Source: CAG-873 sp910578365 (GTDB lineage Bacteria; Bacteroidota; Bacteroidia; Bacteroidales; Muribaculaceae). From it: a stretch of DNA of 64,000 nt. The notes below the pieces were generated by a model. The model saw only the letters and a program-made list of their open reading frames with translations, was not told the origin of the DNA and did no database searches. Positions 9,351 through 18,921 of this stretch are shown here, one piece after another. The position numbers and the translations under genes were made by a program. How positions within the stretch are numbered: the stretch's first letter is position 1; every line of letters starts with the position of its first letter. The stretch covers positions 806,001-870,000 of the forward strand of contig OX620685.1 in the NCBI GenBank assembly GCA_951635545.1, in the 5' to 3' direction.

Positions 9351-10485
9351 TGCACGAAGTTCTTTTGTGGTCTGCTTTTACTAACCAATTATCAATTAAT
9401 ATTCTTGATTTGTCAGTGTCATTAATAATAATTTTTTGCACGTCTGAATAATCTATATATGATTTCAAAATATCATCAGAGGACTCAACTGAAATCATAC
9501 GGTCGGACAAACATAGATGTGAAAGAAAGTCGCGCATCCTTGTATTCAAACCGTCCTCTCGATTAACCACAAAGAAATCGTTCTCAAAAATAATGCTGAA
9601 CGCAGTACCGTGAAAAGAGTTGCTCAAAACGCATCTTGCGTTCTTTATCAATTTTAAGAAATCAGAAGGACCAATATTGATGAAATTCTTCTTTGCGTAG
9701 TTCAGTTTGGAAGGGCTTATCGAATAAATCGCAAGTTTTCTTTGCGAAGCAATCCTAATTGCCAAAGTTTTGATTGCGTCGCTCTCTTGAAAATCATATA
9801 CCAATAAATATGGGATACTTGCATTGACTCGGACTGCACTTGATTCACTCAGCCCTAACCAGTGCTTTTTTTCAAGCAGGAAAACAGGATCTACCGCCTG
9901 AACAGCCTCGAATCCCATAGTCCGGGCAAGGGTACAACCCGAAGCCTCCCTGACTGATATCTCATCTAAATTTGCTAACTTCGCTGCTACAAATGCCTCC
10001 GAGCCTTTTCGTAGAAAGTCTGTTGCAAAACTCGCAGCATAACTGACTTTATATTTAGAGCCCGGCACAAAGTCTAGATAAAATGATGGGTCTGTTCCAT
10101 TGTTGAACGTCGTATTCCAAATTTGGTCGCTGCCGGCTATGAACAAATCGGCATCAGGCAGATTTGTCTTTAGTTCATCATTCGAGGTATACCTTTGGGT
10201 TGACAACTTCAAATAAGTCCTCGTAAAAGCGTCAAAAGCACGTTTTCGGGGCAAAGCTAACAATCTATTCGGCAATTTTGCCAATACATAAGCCCAATTC
10301 AATCCCATTCGTCCAAACTTCTCCGAACCTATTGTCAACTTGAAATGTTTTGACAGATAATCCGGCTTATAATCGATTATCTGACAGTTGTGGCCTATGC
10401 TTTCCAGATAGTGCTGCAGGGCGTAGGCCTGAAGCGACGCACCGTAGTTATAGACGTCGTGGCAGGTGATTGTGGCTATTTTCAT
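9340..10485 (-). CDS. polysaccharide pyruvyl transferase family protein
   Basis: A 381-residue protein starting MKIATITCHDVYNYGASLQA, the usual opening of the polysaccharide pyruvyl transferase family in Bacteroidales capsule loci. Further marks are FIAGSDQIWNTTF, VSVREASGC-like ISVREASGCTLA and CVLSNSFHGTAFSIIF. Members transfer pyruvate from PEP to sugars, though many homologues are only assumed to do so. It abuts the GT4 gene (sharing base 10485) and overlaps the next acyltransferase. It is one of two such genes in the locus. Confidence 0.85.
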   Translation of the reverse strand: MKIATITCHDVYNYGASLQAYALQHYLESIGHNCQIIDYKPDYLSKHFKLTIGSEKFGRMGLNWAYVLAKLPNRLLALPRKRAFDAFTRTYLKLSTQRYTSNDELKTNLPDADLFIAGSDQIWNTTFNNGTDPSFYLDFVPGSKYKVSYAASFATDFLRKGSEAFVAAKLANLDEISVREASGCTLARTMGFEAVQAVDPVFLLEKKHWLGLSESSAVRVNASIPYLLVYDFQESDAIKTLAIRIASQRKLAIYSISPSKLNYAKKNFINIGPSDFLKLIKNARCVLSNSFHGTAFSIIFENDFFVVNREDGLNTRMRDFLSHLCLSDRMISVESSDDILKSYIDYSDVQKIIINDTDKSRILIDNWLVKADHKRTSCNER

Positions 10486-11630
10486 CAGTGTTCCTCTTCT
10501 ATCAGTTTTATCACTTTGGCGCTTTCGGTTTCGGCCGTGGCGTTGTGTTCAGCAGCTACGCTTGCCATAAGTTTCTGTCGCAGCGCTTCATCAGAAATCA
10601 GGTGCAGGATACCGCCTGCTATATCTTCTGGGCTCATGCCGACAACCAGACCGTTTTCACCATTGGTAATTTGGTTGTAGACTACCGGAAAATTGGTACT
10701 GACAATTGGGCGGCCCAATATTTTTGCTTCACCGATTGTGAGGCCGAAGCCCTCGAATCGTGATGTCTGCACATAAATATCCGCAGCCTTAATAAATGGA
10801 TAGGGATTGAGCTGTTCGCCCTCGAGTATCACATAATCATGCAGACCGTTTTGGTCAATACTATCCTGCAGCCGGTTGAACAGGATACCTCCACCGACAA
10901 AGTGCCACATGAAGTCAATGCCTTTTGCTTTTAAGTGCTTTGCTGCACCGATAGCCATGTCGTATCCCTTAAGTTCTACAAGTCGGCCGACGGTAACTAT
11001 ATTCCACTTGCACTTATTCTGATAAGAAACAAACTCATCCGACATCTTGCGTATCAGAGGTTCATTGAGAATATCAAGGCAGGTAAAAACCCGATTACGG
11101 TCCTTACAGAACAATGGGATAACGATATCATTTTTCAGTGTTTCAGAAACGGCTGCGATATGGTCGTATTTTTCGTAAAACGGTTTGCAAAACGCAGGCG
11201 AGTAGCCGGCAGATTTCATGTCGACGTTTATCCAGCATAATTTTCGCTTTGCCCTAACTTTCTCCGCTATATAGAATGTAGGGAAGCCCTGCTGGTAGGC
11301 AATGGCCACATCATACTCTTCCTTAAGTTCCGGCAAATAACGTCCGGCATATTGCCAATACATTTCCGCGCCATGCGCTTTGCGGCCTTTTTGTATTAGT
11401 CGGAGTGCAAGAGAGAACGCGAGACGACGCATCAGCGGCAGCTGATAAGGGAACGTCATCAGTCTTACATTGCCGGGGACATAGCGTTCAAAAAGTCCTC
11501 CGGGCTTAATCACCATCAGAGTAATATCATAATCCCTCTCTGCCAGAAACGGCAGCAGCGAAATCAGACTCTTTTCCGCCCCGCCGCAGGTAAGGGAGTC
11601 AATAAGGATAAGAATCTTATTTTTTGCCAT
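10485..11630 (-). CDS. GT4 family glycosyltransferase
   Basis: The start is set at MAKNKILILIDSLTCGG (11630), where homology to GT4 enzymes begins; the open frame further upstream reads into the IS110 region. The 381 residues show GGAEKSLISLLPF near the N-terminus, TVGRLVELKGYDMAIGAAK mid-protein and QTSRFEGFGLTIGEAKILGR with the catalytic Glu pair. It likely adds one sugar in capsule repeat-unit assembly. An IS110 element separates it from the GT2 gene upstream. Confidence 0.88.
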   Translation of the reverse strand: MAKNKILILIDSLTCGGAEKSLISLLPFLAERDYDITLMVIKPGGLFERYVPGNVRLMTFPYQLPLMRRLAFSLALRLIQKGRKAHGAEMYWQYAGRYLPELKEEYDVAIAYQQGFPTFYIAEKVRAKRKLCWINVDMKSAGYSPAFCKPFYEKYDHIAAVSETLKNDIVIPLFCKDRNRVFTCLDILNEPLIRKMSDEFVSYQNKCKWNIVTVGRLVELKGYDMAIGAAKHLKAKGIDFMWHFVGGGILFNRLQDSIDQNGLHDYVILEGEQLNPYPFIKAADIYVQTSRFEGFGLTIGEAKILGRPIVSTNFPVVYNQITNGENGLVVGMSPEDIAGGILHLISDEALRQKLMASVAAEHNATAETESAKVIKLIEEEH

Positions 11631-11782
11631 GTCGTACATTTGTACGGTTAAATGTTTTTGAATAATTTCAACTTCAAATTTCAGGATATTCAAGCATGGA
11701 ATAAGGCAGATGTCATGTTGGTTGACTCCATTAAGTACGATAGGTCCCCATGCTTTTACATCTAAAGACTGGATAGTTCGTT

Positions 11783-11802
11783 GGGGCGGTGAAACCGACC
11801 CC
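11783..11802 (+). other. GC-rich hairpin in IS110 left non-coding end
   Basis: GGGGCGGT and ACCGaCCCC can pair around a GAA loop with one bulge, 54 bp before the recombinase start. In known IS110 elements the non-coding end before the recombinase encodes the bridge RNA; this is a candidate for part of it. Function is inference. Confidence 0.35.
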
Positions 11803-11855
11803 GTGTTTGCGACGAGAGTGCAAAAGATGTAGTTCCTGACAAAAGATTTGATAAT

Positions 11856-12833
11856 ATGACATACATAGGCATCGACATCAGCAAAGCGACTTTTGTAGCA
11901 GCCTTCCTTCACGGGAAAAGCTACCGTACCGAGACCTTCCCAAATGATGCTAAAGGCATCCGCAGGTTCATCTCGAAGCTTGACCCTGCCATCCACCACT
12001 GCGTGATGGAGGCGACAGGCAACTACTGTTTCCTCCTTCTTTATCTTCTTGACAAGTCGGGCATCCGGGCAAGCCTCATCAATCCGAAGAAGATTAAGAA
12101 CTATGCCCGCGTGATGATGTCCGTAACCAAGACGGATTCCAAAGACGCTTGTCTCATTGCCGATTTCGGGGAGAGGTTCAAGCCTGAACCCTATAAGTTC
12201 CCATCAGAACAGATAATGATTCTGAAGCAGAAGAAAACAGTCCTGCGTCAGCTCCAGAAGCAACTGACAGCGACAAAGAATCTATTCTCATCTCTTGAAC
12301 CTCTGCCGGTTAAGGACAAGAAATGTCTGACCTCACTGAAGCAGACCGTAACTTTCCTTGAAAAGCAGATCAAGTACATGCAGCAGGAAATGGAAGCGGT
12401 CGTGACCGATGTGTTTGACAGGCAGCTGAAACTTCTTACCTCAATAAAAGGTATCGGAGTTACGCTTGCCACAGCACTGATTATAGCTACCGGAGGCTTT
12501 ACCTACTTCGACAATGCCAAGCAGTTGTCCCGCTTTATCGGTATCTGTCCAACAATAGAACAGTCCGGCACGAGCATAAACATCCGGGGACATATCAACC
12601 GTAACGGTGATGAGACTCTGCGTTCAATGCTTTATGTGGCGGCATGGTCAGCAAGTCAGCACAACAAGGCGTGCAAGGAATGCTACCAACGATTACGAGG
12701 CAATGGAAAATCCGGCAAGGTTGCCATGATTGCCGTAGCAAACAAACTCGTCAGACAGGCTTTTGCTGTTGTGACATCCAATAATTCATATATCGACGGT
12801 TTCGTCTCTACGAAACCTGATACCACCGTCTGA
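11856..12833 (+). CDS. IS110 family DEDD recombinase
   Basis: A 325-residue protein with an N-terminal RuvC-like DEDD domain: Asp in YIGIDISKATF, Glu in VMEATGNYCF, and paired Asp in KTDSKDACLIADFG. The C-terminal half is the Tnp_20/IS116 domain (LTSIKGIGVTLATALI, FIGICPTIEQSG). The conserved Ser expected in this family is probably within QSGTS. Length is normal for the family, so the enzyme looks intact. It is oriented against the surrounding operon. Confidence 0.92.
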   Translation: MTYIGIDISKATFVAAFLHGKSYRTETFPNDAKGIRRFISKLDPAIHHCVMEATGNYCFLLLYLLDKSGIRASLINPKKIKNYARVMMSVTKTDSKDACLIADFGERFKPEPYKFPSEQIMILKQKKTVLRQLQKQLTATKNLFSSLEPLPVKDKKCLTSLKQTVTFLEKQIKYMQQEMEAVVTDVFDRQLKLLTSIKGIGVTLATALIIATGGFTYFDNAKQLSRFIGICPTIEQSGTSINIRGHINRNGDETLRSMLYVAAWSASQHNKACKECYQRLRGNGKSGKVAMIAVANKLVRQAFAVVTSNNSYIDGFVSTKPDTTV

Positions 12834-12874
12834 ACACTTCCTCTCTCCTTCTGGCGAGGGGATGCCCCAGCGGC

Positions 12875-12896
12875 GGGGGCGGCCTAAACCGCCCCC
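12875..12896. other. perfect GC hairpin after the IS110 gene
   Basis: GGGGGCGG pairs with CCGCCCCC around a six-base loop. It lies 42 bp past the recombinase stop. It has no U-run, so it is more likely an element-end structure than an intrinsic terminator. Confidence 0.5.
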
Positions 12897-13008
12897 AAGA
12901 GCGGACGGAGGCATGACTATTCTCAAATAATCTAAGGTGGATGTAATTTTTGCCTCATTTTATTTGGATTTTAATATAGTTCGTACTTAATCAGGTTTAT
13001 ATGATTTA

Positions 13009-13944
13009 TTACATATGACTAAGCAAAGAAAGTAGCCTATATTTCATGCAAAACTTGATAATGGCATCACCGATACATGTTGATTCATGCTCTGATATAG
13101 CTCGCCTAACAAGTTCGCTTTTCAAGTACTTCGCAGGTGTGGAGTAATCTCCAGCCCTTATGAACTTCTTAGTATTCGCCACATACTGAGGATAAACATA
13201 CTCCGATATCATGCAATGATATCTCAACGGAGCAACATCGTACAATTCCTGTTGCATAGCCATATAGTTGTCGTATATTTCCGCATAGCCCTTACCGGTG
13301 ACACTCCCGGGCCTTTTGATATAGTTATACAACATATCCGGTATTATGATTAACTGCCGACAATATCCGAGGTAATGCAGACAGAAACGGCTGTCTTCAG
13401 GGAAACCATGCGGAATACTCAATTTGTGTTCTCTTATTAGCTTCAGACTAAAGCATTTATTAAATAGCGGATTTAGGCGTCCGTTAATCAGATGCTTATA
13501 AAATTCTTCTTGCTTTAATGGCGTTGACAGGGCAATAGCATCCGTACCTTTGCTATCGGCTTTTTCTATTGTATTTCCGATATAATTCTCATTTGCAAAA
13601 TTGATATATGACAAAACCAGACAATCATTTGATGCATACCTTAGCATTGACGAAAGATAATTGTTCGTCACAGTATCGTCGCTATCTACGAAAAAGAGAT
13701 AGTCGCTTTTTTCATTGCATTTGCTGATACCATAGTTTCTCGCAGCAGAGGGTCCGGAGTTCTCGATTGTGAAAAGTCTGATCCTATCAGAGTTTATTGC
13801 TTTGATTTTTTCGACTGAGCCATCCGTGCTTCCATCGTTTACAACGATAATCTCATAGTCGCGATAATCTTGACAGAGAAGTGATTCGAGGCACCTCCCT
13901 ATATATTTTTCATTGTTGTAAACCGGAACGATTACTGAAACCAT
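13009..13944 (-). CDS. GT2 family glycosyltransferase
   Basis: A 311-residue GT-A enzyme. It opens VSVIVPVYNNEKYIGRC, carries VVNDGSTDGS (nucleotide site) and FFVDSDDTV (DXD, metal site), and has DSRFCLHYLGYC in the acceptor region. It shares one base with the stop of the upstream GT2 gene, so the two are coupled. It probably adds a hexose or hexosamine to the capsule repeat unit. IS110 lies downstream and may reduce transcription of the remaining operon. Confidence 0.88.
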   Translation of the reverse strand: MVSVIVPVYNNEKYIGRCLESLLCQDYRDYEIIVVNDGSTDGSVEKIKAINSDRIRLFTIENSGPSAARNYGISKCNEKSDYLFFVDSDDTVTNNYLSSMLRYASNDCLVLSYINFANENYIGNTIEKADSKGTDAIALSTPLKQEEFYKHLINGRLNPLFNKCFSLKLIREHKLSIPHGFPEDSRFCLHYLGYCRQLIIIPDMLYNYIKRPGSVTGKGYAEIYDNYMAMQQELYDVAPLRYHCMISEYVYPQYVANTKKFIRAGDYSTPAKYLKSELVRRAISEHESTCIGDAIIKFCMKYRLLSLLSHM

Positions 13945-14999
13945 TATTTTTTCAATTTACCCAGAAGACGCATCAATCTGACTTTTGTCGAAAGCTTTAA
14001 GCGAACCCCAAAAGGAATATGAAAATCCGAAGGATAATTCTTATCTCGTATGTTCTGGAACACTTTGTACGAAACTCCGTCTTGATAGTTTATCCCGGAA
14101 ATATAGTCATAAATTGCCGGGGCTTTTGCCTTAACTTTCTTATCGTGTTCTTCAAGAAGTTGCATCGTATGATCATTAAGACATCGAAGGGCGTTGAAGT
14201 AGATATACTCGTGCTGTTCGGAAATCAATAAACTGAACAAAGACTTCGCAACTTGATTCCCTCTGAAATTGATGTAGTAATTTAGAGTATCCCCAAGTAC
14301 GGTAAAAAAGTTGCCGATATGTTTGGCTATCTGTTCCACACTCATTGTCTGCCCTTCGCGTCCCATGGCGTAGCGGTAGACGATTAGATCGAAACATCTA
14401 AAAGATTCACAAACGACCAAAGGGACTATAGCCCACTGCGAATCAGTATAGCTCACGCCTTCGGTCTGATGATACTTTATCCGGCCAAACACTCTGCGGT
14501 TGTATGCCAATCTATGCATCTGGATATAATGCGACGCAATGGTCTTGACAGCCTCTTCAAGGCTGAGCGATACGTCGAGTCTTGTGCCAACCGGAAAATT
14601 ATCGTTGTTGAGTACGCTGCCGTCAGTGGTGACAATGATGTGCCTTGTTATCACCACGTCATCATCTATCAATTTCAGGGCATTTACCAGCTTGGAGAAT
14701 TCGGCGGTGTCGAAGGTGTCGTCGGCGTCGAGGATTTTGACGTAGCGGCCGGTGCATTGGGGGAGGGCAGCGTTGATGCAGCTGCCGTAGTTGCCGTTGG
14801 GCTTGTCGATTACGCGGATTGAGTCGGGGTAGCGGTCGGCGTAGCTGTGAGCTATCTCGGAGGAGCGGTCCTTGGAGCCGTCGTTGACCACCAGCACCTC
14901 TACCTGGTCGAACTCGGGAATCAGGAGGGAGTCAAGGCATTTGCCTATGTATGCCTCCATGTTGTAGGTGGGGATTATGATGCTTATCTGTTTTTCCAT
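13944..14999 (-). CDS. GT2 family glycosyltransferase
   Basis: The start is set at MEKQISIIIPTYNMEAYIG (14999), where the GT-A fold begins; a longer frame reads through an acyltransferase remnant. The 351 residues show VVNDGSKDRSSE and ILDADDTFD (DXD). The C-terminal half resembles the longer CpsI/EpsJ-like GT2 proteins. The first 300 bp are markedly more GC-rich than the rest of the gene, which may reflect an old recombination joint. Confidence 0.87.
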   Translation of the reverse strand: MEKQISIIIPTYNMEAYIGKCLDSLLIPEFDQVEVLVVNDGSKDRSSEIAHSYADRYPDSIRVIDKPNGNYGSCINAALPQCTGRYVKILDADDTFDTAEFSKLVNALKLIDDDVVITRHIIVTTDGSVLNNDNFPVGTRLDVSLSLEEAVKTIASHYIQMHRLAYNRRVFGRIKYHQTEGVSYTDSQWAIVPLVVCESFRCFDLIVYRYAMGREGQTMSVEQIAKHIGNFFTVLGDTLNYYINFRGNQVAKSLFSLLISEQHEYIYFNALRCLNDHTMQLLEEHDKKVKAKAPAIYDYISGINYQDGVSYKVFQNIRDKNYPSDFHIPFGVRLKLSTKVRLMRLLGKLKK

Positions 15000-15583
15000 C
15001 AGCCAACAAGTGTGTTTAGGAATTTGAAAGTCTGCTTTTGCTGCAATGAGCTGAGGGCTTTTGCCAACAGTGCCACCTTGGCGAACACTATTAGCATTAT
15101 CACGTATGGGTTGAGCTGTGTATACCCTATGGACAGAATTACAAAGAATAAAAACAGGACGTACTCGTGGGTGAAGTATATCCACATGCTTTGTGAACGC
15201 AATGAGGTCAGGACGTGCGACTGTCGGAGAGGCAGACAGAGTGCCAGAATGAACAGCCCAATTCCGCCTACAGACGCGGCAAAGGGAAATTCGAAGTGGA
15301 ACAGTGCCAGGCCGGCAAGTAGTGCCGCTATCGCCGTCGTCAGGCTTGCAAATCGCTCTTTCTCGTACATGAGCATCCCTTAGATTATGTAGATATCGCC
15401 TGTTAGCAGGTTCGAGCTATATGTCTTAAACTGTTTTATCAAGGTCATATCCGAGTGATCGGCAAGCCTTATAAACCATTCAAAAAGTTCGGGATACTGC
15501 CACTTGATATTATAATTTGGACGGAAATGGATTGCAACGATGGCAAACGCCATCATATATTTTATTGATGTCGACGCCCGCAA
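14999..15583 (-). pseudogene. acyltransferase family 3 remnant, internally deleted
   Basis: Two pieces lie in the same frame, separated by a TAA at 15380-15382. The upstream piece (MRASTSIKYMMAFAIVAIHF) carries the N-terminal helix with the acyltransferase-3 His. The downstream piece (MLMYEKERFASLTTAIAALL to the stop) has the last helices, including WIYFTHEYVLFLFF. Together they encode about 190 residues where a full protein has about 340, so roughly 150 residues are missing between the halves. The start of the next GT2 gene overlaps its end. Confidence 0.75.
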
Positions 15584-15651
15584 GTAGCCCCGTTCCTTTG
15601 GCGGACCAATGGCCCCGAAATTCTGAGGCGGGGGAGGGGGGCAATAGTTAG

Positions 15652-16803
15652 CTAATTATCAGCATTTTGAGATACCTTTCTCCATGCTTCTATTGCTTGG
15701 GCGATTACGGGGGCCATGTCGTAGTAGCGGTACTCGGCCAGGCGGCCTCCGAAGATTACGTCGGCTTCCTGGGCGGCAAGTTGGCGGTACTGCTTGGCGA
15801 GGCGGTTGTTGCGGTCGTCGTTCACGGGGTAGTATGGCTCCTTGCCGGGGTGGTACTCGGTGGAGTATTCGCGGGAGATGACAGTGCGCGGGTTGTCGTA
15901 GACGGCCTGGCCGAACGACTCGAAATGCTTGTGTTCGATGATGCGGGTGAACTTTGTCAGATGGTCGGTATAGTTCACCACTGCGTTGCCCTGCCAGTTT
16001 GGCGTTTCCTTTACCTCTGTTTCAAAAGACACGGTGCGCCAGTCGAGGCGACCGAGGCTGAAGTCGAAGTATTCATCGATTGCGCCGGTGTATACAAGCT
16101 TGTCGGCCACGTCACGCCATGTCGATTGGATGTCCTTGAAGTCGATGCACGTCTGCACATCGCAACCCTGCAGCAGTCCGTCGATGAGGCGGTTGTAGCC
16201 TCCGACAGGTATGCCCTGATAGTCGTCGTTGAAGTAGTTATTGTCGAATGTCAGGCGCACCGGCAGGCGGCGGATGATGAATGCCGGAAGCTCGGTGCAG
16301 GGGCGGCCCCACTGCTTCCCGGTGTAGTGCTTTATAAGCAGTTCGTAGATGTCGCGCCCGATGAGGCTCAGCGCCTGCTCCTCGAGGTTGCGTGGGTCGG
16401 TGACGCCCTCGGTGGCCATACACTCAAGGGCTTCGCGTCGCTGTTCGTCGAGCCGGGCCTGAGCCTCGGCTGGAGTGCGCACGCCCCACAGCTGATAGAA
16501 CGTGTTCATGTTGAAGGGCAGGTTGTAGATCCTGCCGTCGGGAGCGGCAGCCACCGGGCAGTTGGTGTAGCGATTGAATGGCACAATGGAGTTAACGAAA
16601 TCCCACACCGCCTTGTCGGACGTGTGGAAGATGTGCGCCCCGTACTTGTGCACATTTATTCCCTCAATTTTCTCGCAATACACATTGCCGCCGGTGTGCG
16701 GACGGCGGTCGATGACCAGGCATCTGCGTCCGGCCTTCGTGGCAAAGTGCGCAAACGTGGCGCCAAACAACCCAGCCCCGACAATTAAATAATCATATTT
16801 CAT
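15652..16803 (-). CDS. glf: UDP-galactopyranose mutase
   Basis: A 383-residue flavoenzyme that interconverts UDP-galactopyranose and UDP-galactofuranose. The FAD Rossmann motif is YLIVGAGLFGATFAHFA at the N-terminus; RRPHTGGNVYCE, KYGAHIFHTS and KHYTGKQWG are family signatures, with catalytic-site Arg/Tyr residues near NDDRNNRL. The capsule repeat unit therefore probably contains galactofuranose. The gene is strongly GC-rich compared with its AT-rich neighbours, pointing to a separate origin. It overlaps the next GT2 start by 4 bp. Confidence 0.96.
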   Translation of the reverse strand: MKYDYLIVGAGLFGATFAHFATKAGRRCLVIDRRPHTGGNVYCEKIEGINVHKYGAHIFHTSDKAVWDFVNSIVPFNRYTNCPVAAAPDGRIYNLPFNMNTFYQLWGVRTPAEAQARLDEQRREALECMATEGVTDPRNLEEQALSLIGRDIYELLIKHYTGKQWGRPCTELPAFIIRRLPVRLTFDNNYFNDDYQGIPVGGYNRLIDGLLQGCDVQTCIDFKDIQSTWRDVADKLVYTGAIDEYFDFSLGRLDWRTVSFETEVKETPNWQGNAVVNYTDHLTKFTRIIEHKHFESFGQAVYDNPRTVISREYSTEYHPGKEPYYPVNDDRNNRLAKQYRQLAAQEADVIFGGRLAEYRYYDMAPVIAQAIEAWRKVSQNADN

Positions 16804-17753
16804 CTAAAAAACTGCTTAAATTTATAGCATACAGCGCCCTTAACAGCTGCAAGCCGGATGCGGACTATGAAACTAAGCGGAACCGCCGAACGTAATTTTC
16901 TTTGAAGCCGTCGGTTTGTTTCAGCCGTATTACTTCCGTATTTACGGTTGAGCGTGATATTTCTATTGCAAGATGCTATGGTGCAAATCCTTACAAGCCT
17001 TTCAAGTTCCTTATTTCTGAAAGTCTTAACCAAATGACACATTTTGACAAACGCATCTAAATCAGTTTCAAATTTCCAAAAATCCGGACCTTCGATTTTT
17101 GCCATAGCGCTGTCATCGCACTGAATATAATTATAGACAGGTTTTGTGGTGTAAGCACCACAACGCGCATGAGAGAGGAACTCAAGCGAAAAGAGCCTGT
17201 CTTCATTGTACTTTATGGCTTCATCAAACCGCACCATGTGCCGCTCAATCACCGACCGCCGGAAAAGCTTACCCCAAGGATAGCCAAGATAAGGGAAGTC
17301 GGTAGGACGGAAGAGTTCAAATGCCAGTTCAATATTCGACAACCGCCTACTTCCCAATCTATTGCAGCAATAGCTTCCCCGATTATCTATCTTATTGTAA
17401 CCGGCAAAGACAATATCAACATTATCTTCAGCCAGCTGAATCATGCTTGAAAGTGAGTCAGTTGGCAATGTATCATCAATATCTACAAAAGATACCCACT
17501 GGCCTTTTGCTTGCGACAAGCCTATGTTTCGAGCGTTCGAAACACCTCCGTTTTGAATATCAATAATTGAAATTCGTTTATCTGTTTTTGCAAAATTGTT
17601 TAGTATTTCAAGCGAGTTATCATTACTACCGTCGTTTACAATTATTATTTCAAAATCTGTGTACGACTGGCTCAAAATGGAACGAATGCACGGTTCAATC
17701 CATTTTTCACCATTATAGCATGGAATTATAATGGACAGGCTTGGAATTATCAT
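16800..17753 (-). CDS. GT2 family glycosyltransferase
   Basis: A 317-residue GT-A enzyme: LSIIIPCYNGEKWIEPC at the start, IVNDGSNDNSLEI, then SFVDIDDTLPTD with the DXD-type acidic pair, and NEDRLFSLEFL in the acceptor half. It overlaps the upstream pyruvyl transferase-like gene and the downstream glf by 4 bp each. It is possibly the galactofuranosyl or another repeat-unit transferase; sequence alone does not decide. Confidence 0.87.
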   Translation of the reverse strand: MIIPSLSIIIPCYNGEKWIEPCIRSILSQSYTDFEIIIVNDGSNDNSLEILNNFAKTDKRISIIDIQNGGVSNARNIGLSQAKGQWVSFVDIDDTLPTDSLSSMIQLAEDNVDIVFAGYNKIDNRGSYCCNRLGSRRLSNIELAFELFRPTDFPYLGYPWGKLFRRSVIERHMVRFDEAIKYNEDRLFSLEFLSHARCGAYTTKPVYNYIQCDDSAMAKIEGPDFWKFETDLDAFVKMCHLVKTFRNKELERLVRICTIASCNRNITLNRKYGSNTAETNRRLQRKLRSAVPLSFIVRIRLAAVKGAVCYKFKQFFR

Positions 17754-18859
17754 TTTACAAGATTTTGCCTTAGAAAAGTCATGGACCTCGAAACAATTGT
17801 TTCAACTGTATTGTCAATATCTTTTGGTAGAGAATAAGATTTAGACAAATCAAAATCTTTGATATCCCTAACTATATTATCTGCAATTCCGAAAGTTTCA
17901 ATAAGCGACTGGAAACGAGCATTGCCACGGCTACTATTTTCGATAAAAATTAATGGTTTTCGAAAAATCAAGCTAAAGATGCAACCGTGAAAACTGTCGG
18001 TGACAACCATTTTTGAAGTTGCAATCATTTCTACCCAACGTTCAACAGAAGGGTATATTCCTGCTGTATCAGGGACATTAATTTCTGAGGCAGATTGATT
18101 GGTGTTACTACTTATTTTATCGACTAATGCCTTAGAAAGATCGCTAGGATCTAAAATGTAACTTACAATTCCGCTATTGCGGCCGTCCTTTATCTTAAAC
18201 TGTCGTTTATATTCTTCAGCAGTAATAAGCATAGTCGGGTCGCACACATGCGTACTATCAATATCAACGTTTTCTTTGAGTAAGCCAACGGCTGACGTTT
18301 CCCTTACCGATATTGATTCAAAAGCAGAAAGAGCTTGCTTTATATTTTGCGTAGTCATTTGACTGAACGTCCATTTGTCAATGCCAAAGGAAGCACCATA
18401 AGCAATCTTCAATAAATCGGTATCACGCAAGTGGTAAAGAAAAGCCGATTCAGGATTTTCACATCGCCAGAGGTAACGAATATAAACCTCTCGCCAAATC
18501 TGGTCGCTGCCGACTATAATTCCATCATAAAGGAACTCGCTCAGACTTCCTAAAGAATCAATTATTTGAAGATTTATATTCTTATTTGCGAAACTTTTAA
18601 CTCTTTTGAATTTGTGTTGTTCTTCTTTCCGTTGCCAATATTCATTAAAAATGTCTGATTGATATCGTCCAATACACTTTCGAATAATCCGGCTACCCCA
18701 TACCAGCGGCATCAAATACCAAGCCCTACCATTTTGAGGCTTAATGCCAAACACCTCCACATCATGCCCCATGCGTTGAAGCACAGTTTGAAGCGCCCAG
18801 GCCTGAAGTATACCACCGTAATTTGTATGAAGCGGCAATGTCAGTATCCCTATTTTCAT
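17750..18859 (-). CDS. polysaccharide pyruvyl transferase family protein
   Basis: The start is set at MKIGILTLPLHTNYGGILQA (18859), the usual family opening; an upstream extension overlaps another gene. The 369 residues contain GIIVGSDQIWREVYI, SISVRETSAVGLL and VVTDSFHGCIFSLIF. Role as in the homologue at 9340: expected to add a ketal-linked pyruvate to a sugar. Two copies in one locus suggest two modified sugars or one with a different activity. Confidence 0.84.
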   Translation of the reverse strand: MKIGILTLPLHTNYGGILQAWALQTVLQRMGHDVEVFGIKPQNGRAWYLMPLVWGSRIIRKCIGRYQSDIFNEYWQRKEEQHKFKRVKSFANKNINLQIIDSLGSLSEFLYDGIIVGSDQIWREVYIRYLWRCENPESAFLYHLRDTDLLKIAYGASFGIDKWTFSQMTTQNIKQALSAFESISVRETSAVGLLKENVDIDSTHVCDPTMLITAEEYKRQFKIKDGRNSGIVSYILDPSDLSKALVDKISSNTNQSASEINVPDTAGIYPSVERWVEMIATSKMVVTDSFHGCIFSLIFRKPLIFIENSSRGNARFQSLIETFGIADNIVRDIKDFDLSKSYSLPKDIDNTVETIVSRSMTFLRQNLVK

Positions 18860-18921
18860 TGTTTTTACTGCTATTTTTGGAGAATCACAAAATGATGCAG
18901 CGGTTGAATAGCCTATCAATG

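Larger units (their letters stand above)
11770..12930 (+). mobile_element. IS110 family element (approximate limits)
   Basis: An IS110-type recombinase gene on the plus strand lies inside the minus-strand polysaccharide operon. IS110 elements lack clear inverted repeats, so limits are estimates. They cover the GC-rich structured non-coding flanks (hairpins at 11783-11802 and 12875-12896) that contrast with the AT-rich capsule DNA on either side. The exact ends need comparison with another copy. Confidence 0.6.

Noticed and set aside
15667..16788. A 373-codon open frame on the plus strand opposite glf
   Set aside because: It mirrors the GC-rich glf gene, has a repetitive Val/Gly/Arg-rich composition and no family features. 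The minus-strand glf is certain.
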